The notes under the pieces: model-generated | What the model was told of the DNA's origin: nothing | Databases searched by the model: none | Seen by the model: the letters and a program-made list of their open reading frames with translations, nothing else | DNA from: Pseudorhodobacter antarcticus | GTDB taxonomy: Bacteria > Pseudomonadota > Alphaproteobacteria > Rhodobacterales > Rhodobacteraceae | DNA: 7,992 bases | Reading direction: 5' to 3' | NCBI GenBank assembly: GCA_945897655.1 | Contig: CAMDHB010000146.1 | Location: 1-7,992, forward strand | Shown: in pieces, positions 1-5,468 of the stretch | Layout of the letters: every line of letters starts with the position of its first letter | How positions within the stretch are numbered: the first letter of the stretch is position 1 | Program-made: the position numbers and the translations under genes

Positions 1-122
1 ACCACCACAAGGCGGTTTTCGCCAGAAGCAGCGGCAAAAGTGACAGGGGTTAACAAGGGGCTGGCGGCAACCGAACAGCCGATCAGAAAAGCGCGTCGCG
101 AGAGCAAAAGATCATGGGCCAT
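1..122 (-). CDS. DUF1501 family protein, N-terminal fragment with Tat-type signal
   Basis: Partial: only the first 40 codons are in the window and the gene runs off the left edge. The start ATG is at 122-120, 3 bp after the DUF1800 stop, with AGGAG (134-130) 7 nt upstream inside the end of that gene. The N-terminus reads MAHDLLLSRRAFLIG and then a hydrophobic stretch (residues 11-31). S8-R9-R10-A11-F12-L13 fits the twin-arginine consensus, so export of a folded protein across the inner membrane is expected. After the signal comes SGENRLVV (33-40), which matches the conserved opening of DUF1501 proteins (family usual: N-R-L-V-V followed by an L-R-G-x-x-D-G-L stretch that would lie outside this window). 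DUF1501 proteins belong to the alkaline-phosphatase/sulfatase-like group and are commonly encoded beside DUF1800; their biochemical role is not established. The family call is firm for so short a piece because signal, opening motif and neighbour agree. Confidence 0.8.
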   Translation of the reverse strand, partial: MAHDLLLSRRAFLIGCSVAASPLLTPVTFAAASGENRLVV

Positions 123-125
123 TGG

Positions 126-1457
126 TCATCTCCTGCTGAATTCGGGCGAGCCGATCAGGACGGCAAGACCCTCCCAACGTTGTTCGGCGCGGCTGGCGGA
201 TTGTTTGAGCAAGGGCGAGGCATAGTCGCCCAGAGCCAGTTCTACCATTGCGACCGGGTTGACACGGTCTTCGGCCAATCGGGCGGAGTCAATGGCCCAG
301 TCGATGCGTGCGGCCATCATGGGCGGCGTCATCCAGCCTTGCGCCACCTCGGGCCAACCATCGGGACGCAGGGCGCGATAGACCGGCTGACCCATGGCGG
401 CAAGGGTAGGGGGAAGCCTGCGGACAAGCTTGGAGAAGTCCTTATCCTCGGGGGTCACGCCGAGAAGGCGCAGAGAAGCCGCGACATAATCTTGCGGGCT
501 GCGCAGCTTTTGGCGTTCGGGGCTGTTGGCGGCTGGATGGGTCAGAAGGACGCGGTAGACGGCTGGCAGGTGGCCGTCATTGTCCAGATAAGCGGCGGCA
601 AGGCTGTCGACCAGATCGGCGGGCGGATCATCAGCGATGAAGTGGCGGGCGAGGGTAAAGGCGACATTCCGTGCCGTTTCGGGCCGGGCAGCGACATAGG
701 CCACAAGGCGGTTGATCTCGGCCTCGGGATCGGAGCCATCGAACTGTTGGCCAAGGACCACCTTTTTGCCAGGTTGCGCGTTGCGGGGGTCAACCGCCCT
801 GTTGCGCTCTTCATCCGCGGTCATGCCAGCCAGCAGCAGGGCCAGTTGCGTGACATCCTGCTGAGTATATCCGGTCCGCATGGAATGCAGTTCCAGAAAT
901 TCGCGCGCCAGATTTTCGTTCAGGCCCCGGCCCTTGCGCTTGCCTGCCTGCGAATCGGGGCCGATGGATCTGGTCTGAGACAGATAGATCTGCATGGCAG
1001 GGTGCCACAGGGTGGCCTTCAGCATCTCACCATAGGTGCCGCCGATATGGGGACGGATCGCCTCATCCCGAAAGGGTTGCAGGACGCGAGATACCTTGTT
1101 CGCGATGTTCGCTACCGTGATGCGGTTGGCCCAGAGGTTGACCAACCGTTCCACAAAACCGGCATCCGCAAAGGTAGGGCGCAGGATGAAGGATTGAACA
1201 TCCTCGGCCCAAAGCTGTTTGATCGCTTTGGACGTCTCGGGGCTGACACCACGGTCGGACTTGCGTTCTTTGGCATAGGTGGCATTCAGGGCGAGGCGAT
1301 CAGCAAGGGTCGGCTGGTCCCACGCAGCGCCTGCGGGATCAGGAATGGTCAGTTGAGCCAGCAGGCGGTCCGGATCGACACTACCTTTGGCCAAGGGCCT
1401 GCCCCGGCGCGGGCCGTAGCCAAAGCGGATTTCTTCAAGCAAACTGACCGGTTCCAC
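126..1457 (-). CDS. DUF1800 domain-containing protein
   Basis: 443 residues, about full length for the family. Family landmarks are present in order: LWANRITVAN near 108-117, RDEAIRPH (130-137), HPAM (152-155), RGLNENLAREFLELH (177-191) followed by GYTQQDV (196-202), ARHFIADDPP (270-279), GQPVYRALRPDGWPE (356-370) and the terminal SPEFSRR (437-443). The start is a GTG at 1457; an in-frame TGA lies about 30 nt upstream with no ATG between, so GTG is the only plausible start among the usual codons, though its Shine-Dalgarno is weak (a GGGGTGA stretch just upstream). No signal peptide is evident, unlike its DUF1501 neighbour, which follows after 3 bp and is clearly co-transcribed. Function is unknown; the pair is recurrent in bacteria and has been suspected of acting in export or cell-envelope processes, which is inference. 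The glycosyltransferase gene lies 51 bp upstream on the same strand and may share the transcript. Confidence 0.9.
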   Translation of the reverse strand: MEPVSLLEEIRFGYGPRRGRPLAKGSVDPDRLLAQLTIPDPAGAAWDQPTLADRLALNATYAKERKSDRGVSPETSKAIKQLWAEDVQSFILRPTFADAGFVERLVNLWANRITVANIANKVSRVLQPFRDEAIRPHIGGTYGEMLKATLWHPAMQIYLSQTRSIGPDSQAGKRKGRGLNENLAREFLELHSMRTGYTQQDVTQLALLLAGMTADEERNRAVDPRNAQPGKKVVLGQQFDGSDPEAEINRLVAYVAARPETARNVAFTLARHFIADDPPADLVDSLAAAYLDNDGHLPAVYRVLLTHPAANSPERQKLRSPQDYVAASLRLLGVTPEDKDFSKLVRRLPPTLAAMGQPVYRALRPDGWPEVAQGWMTPPMMAARIDWAIDSARLAEDRVNPVAMVELALGDYASPLLKQSASRAEQRWEGLAVLIGSPEFSRR

Positions 1458-1488
1458 CGCATCACCCCATGGTTTGTTAGGTCAACGT

Positions 1489-1503
1489 GGGGGGTTCGGG
1501 GGG
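1489..1503 (+). other. G6-TTC-G6 tract between two leftward genes
   Basis: Two runs of six G separated by TTC on the plus strand, seen as two C6 runs in the leftward transcript. The tract lies about 32-46 nt upstream of the DUF1800 GTG start, in the 51-bp gap after the glycosyltransferase stop. It is not followed by a T-tract and is not a terminator. It could influence transcript structure or be a replication-slippage site; no function is established. Confidence 0.5.
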
Positions 1504-1508
1504 TGATT

Positions 1509-2504
1509 TCAACCGTCGGTTTGCGTGGCGTTTGACGCATCGGCGGAATTCGACTTGCCCGCCCTGGCCACCTTTTTCTCGCGCCGCAGGGCACGGGCGG
1601 TTTCCACGGCGCTTATTTCCTCAGGCGTGGTCATATTCAGCTTCTTGATGTTCAGCTTCTTGATGCCCACATGCTTTTCCAAAAGCGTCTTGGCCAGCCC
1701 ACTCAGACCGGTTTCCTTCAGCACCCGCCATTTGCGGTAGTGTACCGTAAAAATCTCGCGGTCAGTGGGCAGAGGTTCGCCGCGTGCGCGCCCGCCCAGA
1801 ATGAAGTGCTGGGCATCCGGCAGGATGTTCCAATCAAGCCCGGCCTTCTGGATGGCCAAGGGCAGGGTCATCTGGTCCAGATAGGGGCGTTTGTGCGGGA
1901 TATCGGGGTTGGCATCGACGGCTTGGGCCACATCATACCAGACTTGGGGGAAGCTGCGGCCATCGGGGGTGCGGTGTTGTTCGGGGAAGGAAAACAGGCC
2001 AGAGGAGAAGTAGGGCACTTTGCCCTTGCCCTTTTTCTGTTTCATCAACTGGATGCGGTCGGTGGGCAGGGGCAGTCCGACGATGTCATAGATCAATTGC
2101 CAGCTGTCCTGATCGCCCCAGCCCATCCAGGCGGCGGGGGTAAGGGACACTTTTCCGGGGGCGGTGATGTTGTCCACGCTGTTGGGGCGCAGGCACAGGA
2201 TATCGCTGTCCATGAAACAGGAGAATGCGGTATAGCGCGGTTCCATCGTGGCAAGGATCTTGTTGCCATGGGGATAGGCCGGGTCAAACCGCCCTTCGAC
2301 CTGAAATGGCCGTACCTCGCAGTTCAGGGCTGCCAGGGTGCTTTTCACCACTTCCTGCACTAGGTCCAGTTTGGGGGCCGGGCAGTAGCCGACCAGTGCC
2401 ACACTGTCGCCGAACTGTTCGCGCAACGACGCGGCCAGGTAGCAGGCCATCACCTGATAATCGGGCGGTTCAACGATGAAAAAGACGGTCAGGCGTGGCG
2501 GCAT
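1509..2504 (-). CDS. GT-A-fold glycosyltransferase-like protein with DXD motif
   Basis: 331 residues from ATG 2504. The reading frame stays open to 2753, but this start is preferred: GAGGG (2513-2509) sits just before it and the protein then opens directly with a first beta strand, PRLTVFFIVEPPD, typical of nucleotide-sugar transferases. Visible features: HGNKILATM (79-87), then FMDSDILCLRP (97-107) carrying the DXD-type metal and nucleotide-sugar site D99-S-D101; YFSSGLFSF (165-173) in the position of the acceptor-side NxG/SSG motif of DXD enzymes; LDQMTLPLAI (209-218); HYRKWR (255-260). Residues from about 281 form a charged, probably disordered tail containing a duplicated IKKLN. No signal peptide or membrane segment, so cytoplasmic or inner-membrane-peripheral action is expected. 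The CAZy family cannot be assigned by eye; it recalls GT8-like enzymes. Substrate unknown. It is divergent from three other glycosyltransferases, suggesting a shared glycan locus. Confidence 0.75.
   Translation of the reverse strand: MPPRLTVFFIVEPPDYQVMACYLAASLREQFGDSVALVGYCPAPKLDLVQEVVKSTLAALNCEVRPFQVEGRFDPAYPHGNKILATMEPRYTAFSCFMDSDILCLRPNSVDNITAPGKVSLTPAAWMGWGDQDSWQLIYDIVGLPLPTDRIQLMKQKKGKGKVPYFSSGLFSFPEQHRTPDGRSFPQVWYDVAQAVDANPDIPHKRPYLDQMTLPLAIQKAGLDWNILPDAQHFILGGRARGEPLPTDREIFTVHYRKWRVLKETGLSGLAKTLLEKHVGIKKLNIKKLNMTTPEEISAVETARALRREKKVARAGKSNSADASNATQTDG
1636..1665 (-). repeat. Exact 15-bp tandem duplication inside the glycosyltransferase tail
   Basis: TTCAGCTTCTTGATG (plus strand) occurs twice back to back, at 1636-1650 and 1651-1665. 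It is in frame and gives a doubled IKKLN (residues 281-290) at the start of the charged C-terminal tail. It is outside the DXD catalytic region, so the copy number could probably vary without loss of function. Confidence 0.9.
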
Positions 2505-2508
2505 GGGA

Positions 2509-2513
2509 CCCTC
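2509..2513 (-). promoter_or_regulatory. Ribosome binding site fixing the start of the leftward glycosyltransferase
   Basis: GAGGG lies 4 nt before ATG 2504 on the minus strand. It favours this start over upstream in-frame codons in a frame that stays open as far as 2753, overlapping the divergent gene. The spacing is slightly short. Confidence 0.6.
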
Positions 2514-2532
2514 GGGGCAAATTTTTGGAGGG

Positions 2533-2561
2533 ACTATGCCAAGTCTGGGCCAAACTGTCAT
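2533..2561 (-). promoter_or_regulatory. Candidate sigma-70-type promoter for the leftward glycosyltransferase operon
   Basis: Read on the minus strand: -35 ATGACA (2561-2556; 5 of 6 to TTGACA), a 17-bp spacer, and -10 CATAGT (2538-2533; 4 of 6 to TATAAT, keeping the key A2 and T6). This predicts a transcript start near 2526 and a leader of about 22 nt before ATG 2504. The -35 hexamer falls inside the dyad at 2548-2572. Confidence 0.5.
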
Positions 2562-2572
2562 CCAGATTGGCC
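2548..2572. promoter_or_regulatory. 25-bp near-perfect dyad, candidate operator
   Basis: Arms GGCCAAACTG (2548-2557) and CAGATTGGCC (2563-2572) are inverted copies matching at 9 of 10 positions around a 5-bp centre. No T-run follows on either strand, so it is not an intrinsic terminator. It would not be transcribed from the predicted start near 2526. It overlaps the -35 hexamer of the candidate leftward promoter, the classic position for a repressor site. The binding protein is unknown and no regulator gene lies in the window. Confidence 0.5.
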
Positions 2573-2582
2573 GGGGGCCGGA

Positions 2583-2597
2583 CCCTTGGATTAAGGG
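2583..2597. repeat. Short inverted repeat CCCTT-N5-AAGGG
   Basis: Perfect 5-bp arms around a 5-bp centre, 10 bp beyond the larger dyad and 13 bp before the TTGACA hexamer at 2611. It is short enough to be chance; its placement between the two divergent promoter candidates is the only reason to list it. Confidence 0.3.
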
Positions 2598-2610
2598 ATT
2601 GTCGATAAAC

Positions 2611-2638
2611 TTGACACAATCAGCCAGACAGCAACACT
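2611..2638 (+). promoter_or_regulatory. Candidate distal promoter for the rightward glycosyltransferase genes
   Basis: A perfect TTGACA (2611-2616) is followed after 16 bp by AACACT (2633-2638; 3 of 6, with the important A2 and T6). The start would be near 2645, giving a leader of about 90 nt. Alphaproteobacterial -10 elements are often weak, but the support is modest. Confidence 0.35.
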
Positions 2639-2671
2639 TGGGCGCTGGTAAGGTGGGACAGCGTTGAGGGC

Positions 2672-2701
2672 TTGCTGGGCCTTTGCCGTGGGTCATAGAG
2701 T
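2672..2701 (+). promoter_or_regulatory. Candidate proximal promoter for the rightward glycosyltransferase genes
   Basis: TTGCTG (2672-2677), an 18-bp spacer and TAGAGT (2696-2701; 4 of 6). The predicted start near 2708 gives a leader of about 28 nt before ATG 2736. It is an alternative or addition to the TTGACA candidate upstream. Confidence 0.3.
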
Positions 2702-2735
2702 ACCCTTCAGCAAGAAAGACGATTGAGTTCGGTCC

Positions 2736-4595
2736 ATGGCCAAGAAGGCGCAAAGCAAACCACAGCAGGGAAAGGCAAAGCCCAAGGGGGCGAGCCCTTT
2801 GTGGAATTCAGTCGGATTTGGGCTGAAGCGTCATTCCTCGCCTCACGGTCAGGTGACGGCTGTGTCGATGATGAAGGATGAGGGGTCTTACGTCATCGAA
2901 TGGGTGGCCCATCATCTGGCGATAGGGTTTACCGATCTGGTGGTTTACACCAACGACTGTTCGGACGGGACGGATGACATGCTGATCCGGCTGGAGGAGT
3001 TGGGTTTGGCCCATCACCGCCGGAATGTCATTCCCGAGGGGTTGAAGCCGCAGCCATCGGCGCTGAACTATGCTCAGGACGAACCGGTGGTGCAGAATTC
3101 GGACTGGGTGATGGTGTTTGACGCGGATGAGTTTGTGTCGATCCGGCATGGCGACGGGACGCTGGACGGGCTGATCACGGCGGCCAAGGCTGAGGGGGCC
3201 AATGGCATCGTGGTGACTTGGCGCATCTTTGGCTCGGGCGGCGTGGTGGAGTGGAGCCGGGCGCCGGTGACCGAGCAGTATCTGATGGCCGCACCGACGA
3301 CTTGGAACAAGGGGTGGGGGGTGAAGACCCTGTTCACCTTTGACGCGGATTACTGGAAGCTGGGCATCCACCGGCCCAAGATGAAAACCCGCCACATCAA
3401 GACCGATTTCCCCGACCGGGTGAAATGGCTGAACGGGTCGGGTGCGGTGATGGAGGATTATTTCAAATTCCGTGGATGGCGGTCGATTACCCGGACAGTG
3501 GGTTATGACTGGGTGCAGTTGAACCATTACGCCGTCAAATCGGTCGACAGCTATGCCATCCGCAAGCTGCGCGGCAACGTCAACAACAAGAAAGACAAGT
3601 ATAATTCCGACTATTGGTCATTGCAGGACCGCAATGAGGTGCGCGATGACACCATGCTGCGCTACAGCGCCCGCCGGTATGAGATTATCGAAACCTTGCT
3701 GACGGACCCGGTGTTGAACCGGCTGCATTTCGCGGCACTGAACCGGGTCGAGGCGCGGCTGGCCGAGATCAAACAGACCGAGGACTACCGCGAGTTGGTG
3801 GCGGGGCTGGCGGTGGCTTCGGCGGTGCCGATCAGCCAGATCGTGGCCAAACCGCCCCAAGCCCGCGACAAGGAGAAGATTGCCGCGCTGATGTCTGAGG
3901 TGGAACAACAGCGCAGCGCCAAGGCCAAGGCGGACCGCAAGGCCGAGGGGCCAAGGGCACCGGTTGAGGCGGTGCCGATGGGGTCGTACATCCCCGGCTT
4001 GCCCGATGTCACCGCCGATTTTGAGGGCAACTGGGTCGAGAACCACGGGCTACTGCTGCCTGCCGATTTCCGCGTCTTTCCGCGGGCAGCCCTGACCCTG
4101 ATCGAGGCGGGTAAGTTTGAGCGGGGTCTGGCCCGCCGGCTGCCGGCTGTTCTGGCCAAGGGGGCCACGGTGTTGGAAATAGGCGCGGCCGTGGGGTTTT
4201 TGGGGCTGCATCTGGCGAAGGTGCGGCCCGATCTGCGGGTTGTGATGGCCGAGGATAACAGGGGCCTGCGTTTGACGATGCAGCGCATCATGGCGCGCAA
4301 TGGGATGGAGTTTGGCGACAGGCTGGCCGTGCGGGATGGGGTTTTGGACTGGGCGGGTCTGGTGGCCGAGGTGGTGCCGCAGGTCTTGCTGTTGGCCGAT
4401 CCGCGCCTGACGCCCGATGCCTTGCTGGGCCTGCTGCCGGGCCTACCGCTAGCGGGACAAATCCTGCTTTATGGTCGCTTGCTGGAAGCGCATCACCAGG
4501 CGCTTGGCCCGGTTGAGGAGTTGTTGATCAAACTGGGCTATTCCCCCGGCATGGGCTTTGACCCCAATATCGCGCGTGGCTTCGTGCTGAGATAG
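2736..4595 (+). CDS. Bifunctional-looking family-2 glycosyltransferase fused to a methyltransferase-like domain
   Basis: 619 residues. A Lys-rich N-terminus (1-36) precedes a glycosyltransferase domain of the Glyco_tranf_2_4 type: VTAVSMMKDEGSYVIEWVAHH (40-60), the VVYTNDCSDGTDD strand (69-81), VFDADEF with the DXD pair D129/D131, and QLNHYAVKS (261-269). A charged Ala/Lys/Glu linker (about 372-412) leads to a C-terminal Rossmann-like domain: VLEIGAAVGFLGLHLA (479-494) resembles SAM motif I of FkbM-type methyltransferases, with VVMAEDNRG (502-510) as the acidic second motif and VLLLADPRL (550-558) as a later strand. FkbM proteins usually have GAN at motif I; here it is GAA, and I cannot see a clear catalytic motif, so methyl transfer is uncertain. 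ATG 2736 has only a weak Shine-Dalgarno. There is no signal or membrane segment. First gene of a rightward glycosyltransferase set; substrate unknown. Confidence 0.85.
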   Translation: MAKKAQSKPQQGKAKPKGASPLWNSVGFGLKRHSSPHGQVTAVSMMKDEGSYVIEWVAHHLAIGFTDLVVYTNDCSDGTDDMLIRLEELGLAHHRRNVIPEGLKPQPSALNYAQDEPVVQNSDWVMVFDADEFVSIRHGDGTLDGLITAAKAEGANGIVVTWRIFGSGGVVEWSRAPVTEQYLMAAPTTWNKGWGVKTLFTFDADYWKLGIHRPKMKTRHIKTDFPDRVKWLNGSGAVMEDYFKFRGWRSITRTVGYDWVQLNHYAVKSVDSYAIRKLRGNVNNKKDKYNSDYWSLQDRNEVRDDTMLRYSARRYEIIETLLTDPVLNRLHFAALNRVEARLAEIKQTEDYRELVAGLAVASAVPISQIVAKPPQARDKEKIAALMSEVEQQRSAKAKADRKAEGPRAPVEAVPMGSYIPGLPDVTADFEGNWVENHGLLLPADFRVFPRAALTLIEAGKFERGLARRLPAVLAKGATVLEIGAAVGFLGLHLAKVRPDLRVVMAEDNRGLRLTMQRIMARNGMEFGDRLAVRDGVLDWAGLVAEVVPQVLLLADPRLTPDALLGLLPGLPLAGQILLYGRLLEAHHQALGPVEELLIKLGYSPGMGFDPNIARGFVLR

Positions 4596-4648
4596 ACAAG
4601 CGCGCGCGGCCCCGTCATTGTTGAAGCAAACGAAACGAAGGTTCCCCA

Positions 4649-5464
4649 ATGTCTTTACAAACCCGCCGCCCTGTTGCCTCGCTCTGGATCGGCACCCGGT
4701 TGCATTATCTGAATCAGTTGTGCCTGCTGTCCCATGTTCAGCAGGGGCATCCGACGACGCTGTATTGCACCGACAAGGTGACCAATGTGCCGGACGGGGT
4801 GATTGTGAAGCCGGCGACCGATATCATGAAGATTGACATGGATATCGTGGCGCAGACGTCGGAAAGTTTCCTGTCCAACGTGTTTCGCTATAAGATGATC
4901 GAGGCGACGGATGCGGTCTGGATCGATTGCGACGCGTTCTGCCACAAGCCTTTCCCGGATGAGATGGACGCGATCTTTGCCGGGCATGGCATGCGTGGGG
5001 CGTTGAATTGTGGGGTGGTCTATATTCCGCCCAAGGGCGAGTTGATCAAGCAACTGCTGGATTACTATGACAATCTGCCCGATGCGCCGCCATGGTTCAA
5101 CAAGAACACCCGCAAAAAGCTGGACAAGCAACCGACGAGCCTGCCGCATGCGGTGCGGATTTATAACGCCGAACGCACGGCCTTTGGCCCGCAGGCCTTT
5201 ACCTGGTTCGCCCAGCAGACCGGAGATTATGAAAAGGCGCTGACGCCTGATTTTCTGTACCCGGTGCCGTTTCAGTTGAATGACGTGTTCTATGACCCTT
5301 ACGGCCGGGTTGAGGGGCATTTCACCGACAACACCCTGTCGGTTCATCTGTACACCAATGGCACCAAACCCTGGTGGCGCAAGAATCCGCCCTTGGCCAA
5401 TTCCTATGCTGCGCGGATGTGCACGCAGATCGGCGTGGATCCAGCGCAGGCTTTGGAAGACTAG
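4649..5464 (+). CDS. DXD glycosyltransferase, GT32/Gb3-synthase-like
   Basis: 271 residues. GAAGG (4637-4641) lies 7 nt before the ATG. It opens with a nucleotide-binding-like strand, VASLWIGTRLHYLNQLCL (9-26), then TLYCTD (37-42). SNVFRYKMI (76-84) recalls the S-D-x-x-R-Y-x-x-L helix that precedes the DXD motif in GT32 and alpha-1,4-glycosyltransferases; VWIDCDAFC (90-98) carries the DXD pair D93/D95; ALNCGVVYIPP (118-128) matches the N-x-G-V strand; SVHLYTNGTKPWW (231-243) corresponds to the C-terminal H-x-W/Y motif. The Gly-rich GGIYLD form seen in OCH1 enzymes is replaced by EATDAVWID. No signal or membrane span, so a cytoplasmic transferase using a nucleotide sugar is inferred. It lies 53 bp after the fusion gene and 4 bp before the next gene, in a probable operon. 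Sugar and acceptor cannot be told from sequence. Confidence 0.75.
   Translation: MSLQTRRPVASLWIGTRLHYLNQLCLLSHVQQGHPTTLYCTDKVTNVPDGVIVKPATDIMKIDMDIVAQTSESFLSNVFRYKMIEATDAVWIDCDAFCHKPFPDEMDAIFAGHGMRGALNCGVVYIPPKGELIKQLLDYYDNLPDAPPWFNKNTRKKLDKQPTSLPHAVRIYNAERTAFGPQAFTWFAQQTGDYEKALTPDFLYPVPFQLNDVFYDPYGRVEGHFTDNTLSVHLYTNGTKPWWRKNPPLANSYAARMCTQIGVDPAQALED
5455..5459 (+). promoter_or_regulatory. Ribosome binding site supporting the GT90-like start
   Basis: GGAAG, inside the last codons of the preceding glycosyltransferase, lies 9 nt before ATG 5469. It supports this start over upstream codons in the same open frame, which reaches back to 5280 and would overlap the previous gene by about 185 bp. 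Confidence 0.55.
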
Positions 5465-5468
5465 ACCG

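Noticed and set aside
114..1535. A 473-codon open frame on the plus strand opposite the DUF1800 gene
   Set aside because: It is antisense to a gene with full DUF1800 motifs, lacks recognisable domains, and long antisense frames are expected in high-GC coding sequence.
2536..2667. A 43-codon rightward small ORF with GGAGGG (2527-2532) 3 nt before its ATG
   Set aside because: The spacing is too short, it would need a promoter inside the opposite glycosyltransferase gene, it spans the candidate operator, and the peptide has no recognisable feature.
2505..2753. An N-terminal extension of the leftward glycosyltransferase up to 2753
   Set aside because: It would cross the candidate promoter and overlap the start of the divergent gene, and its sequence is not strand-like. 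GAGGG before ATG 2504 and the immediate beta-strand opening favour the shorter form.
2808..3527. A 239-codon minus-strand frame inside the fusion gene
   Set aside because: Shadow of the family-2 glycosyltransferase domain, whose motifs are clear on the plus strand.
4655..5347. A 230-codon minus-strand frame opposite the GT32-like gene
   Set aside because: His/Arg-rich shadow translation with no domain; the plus strand carries the DXD motif and a good ribosome site.
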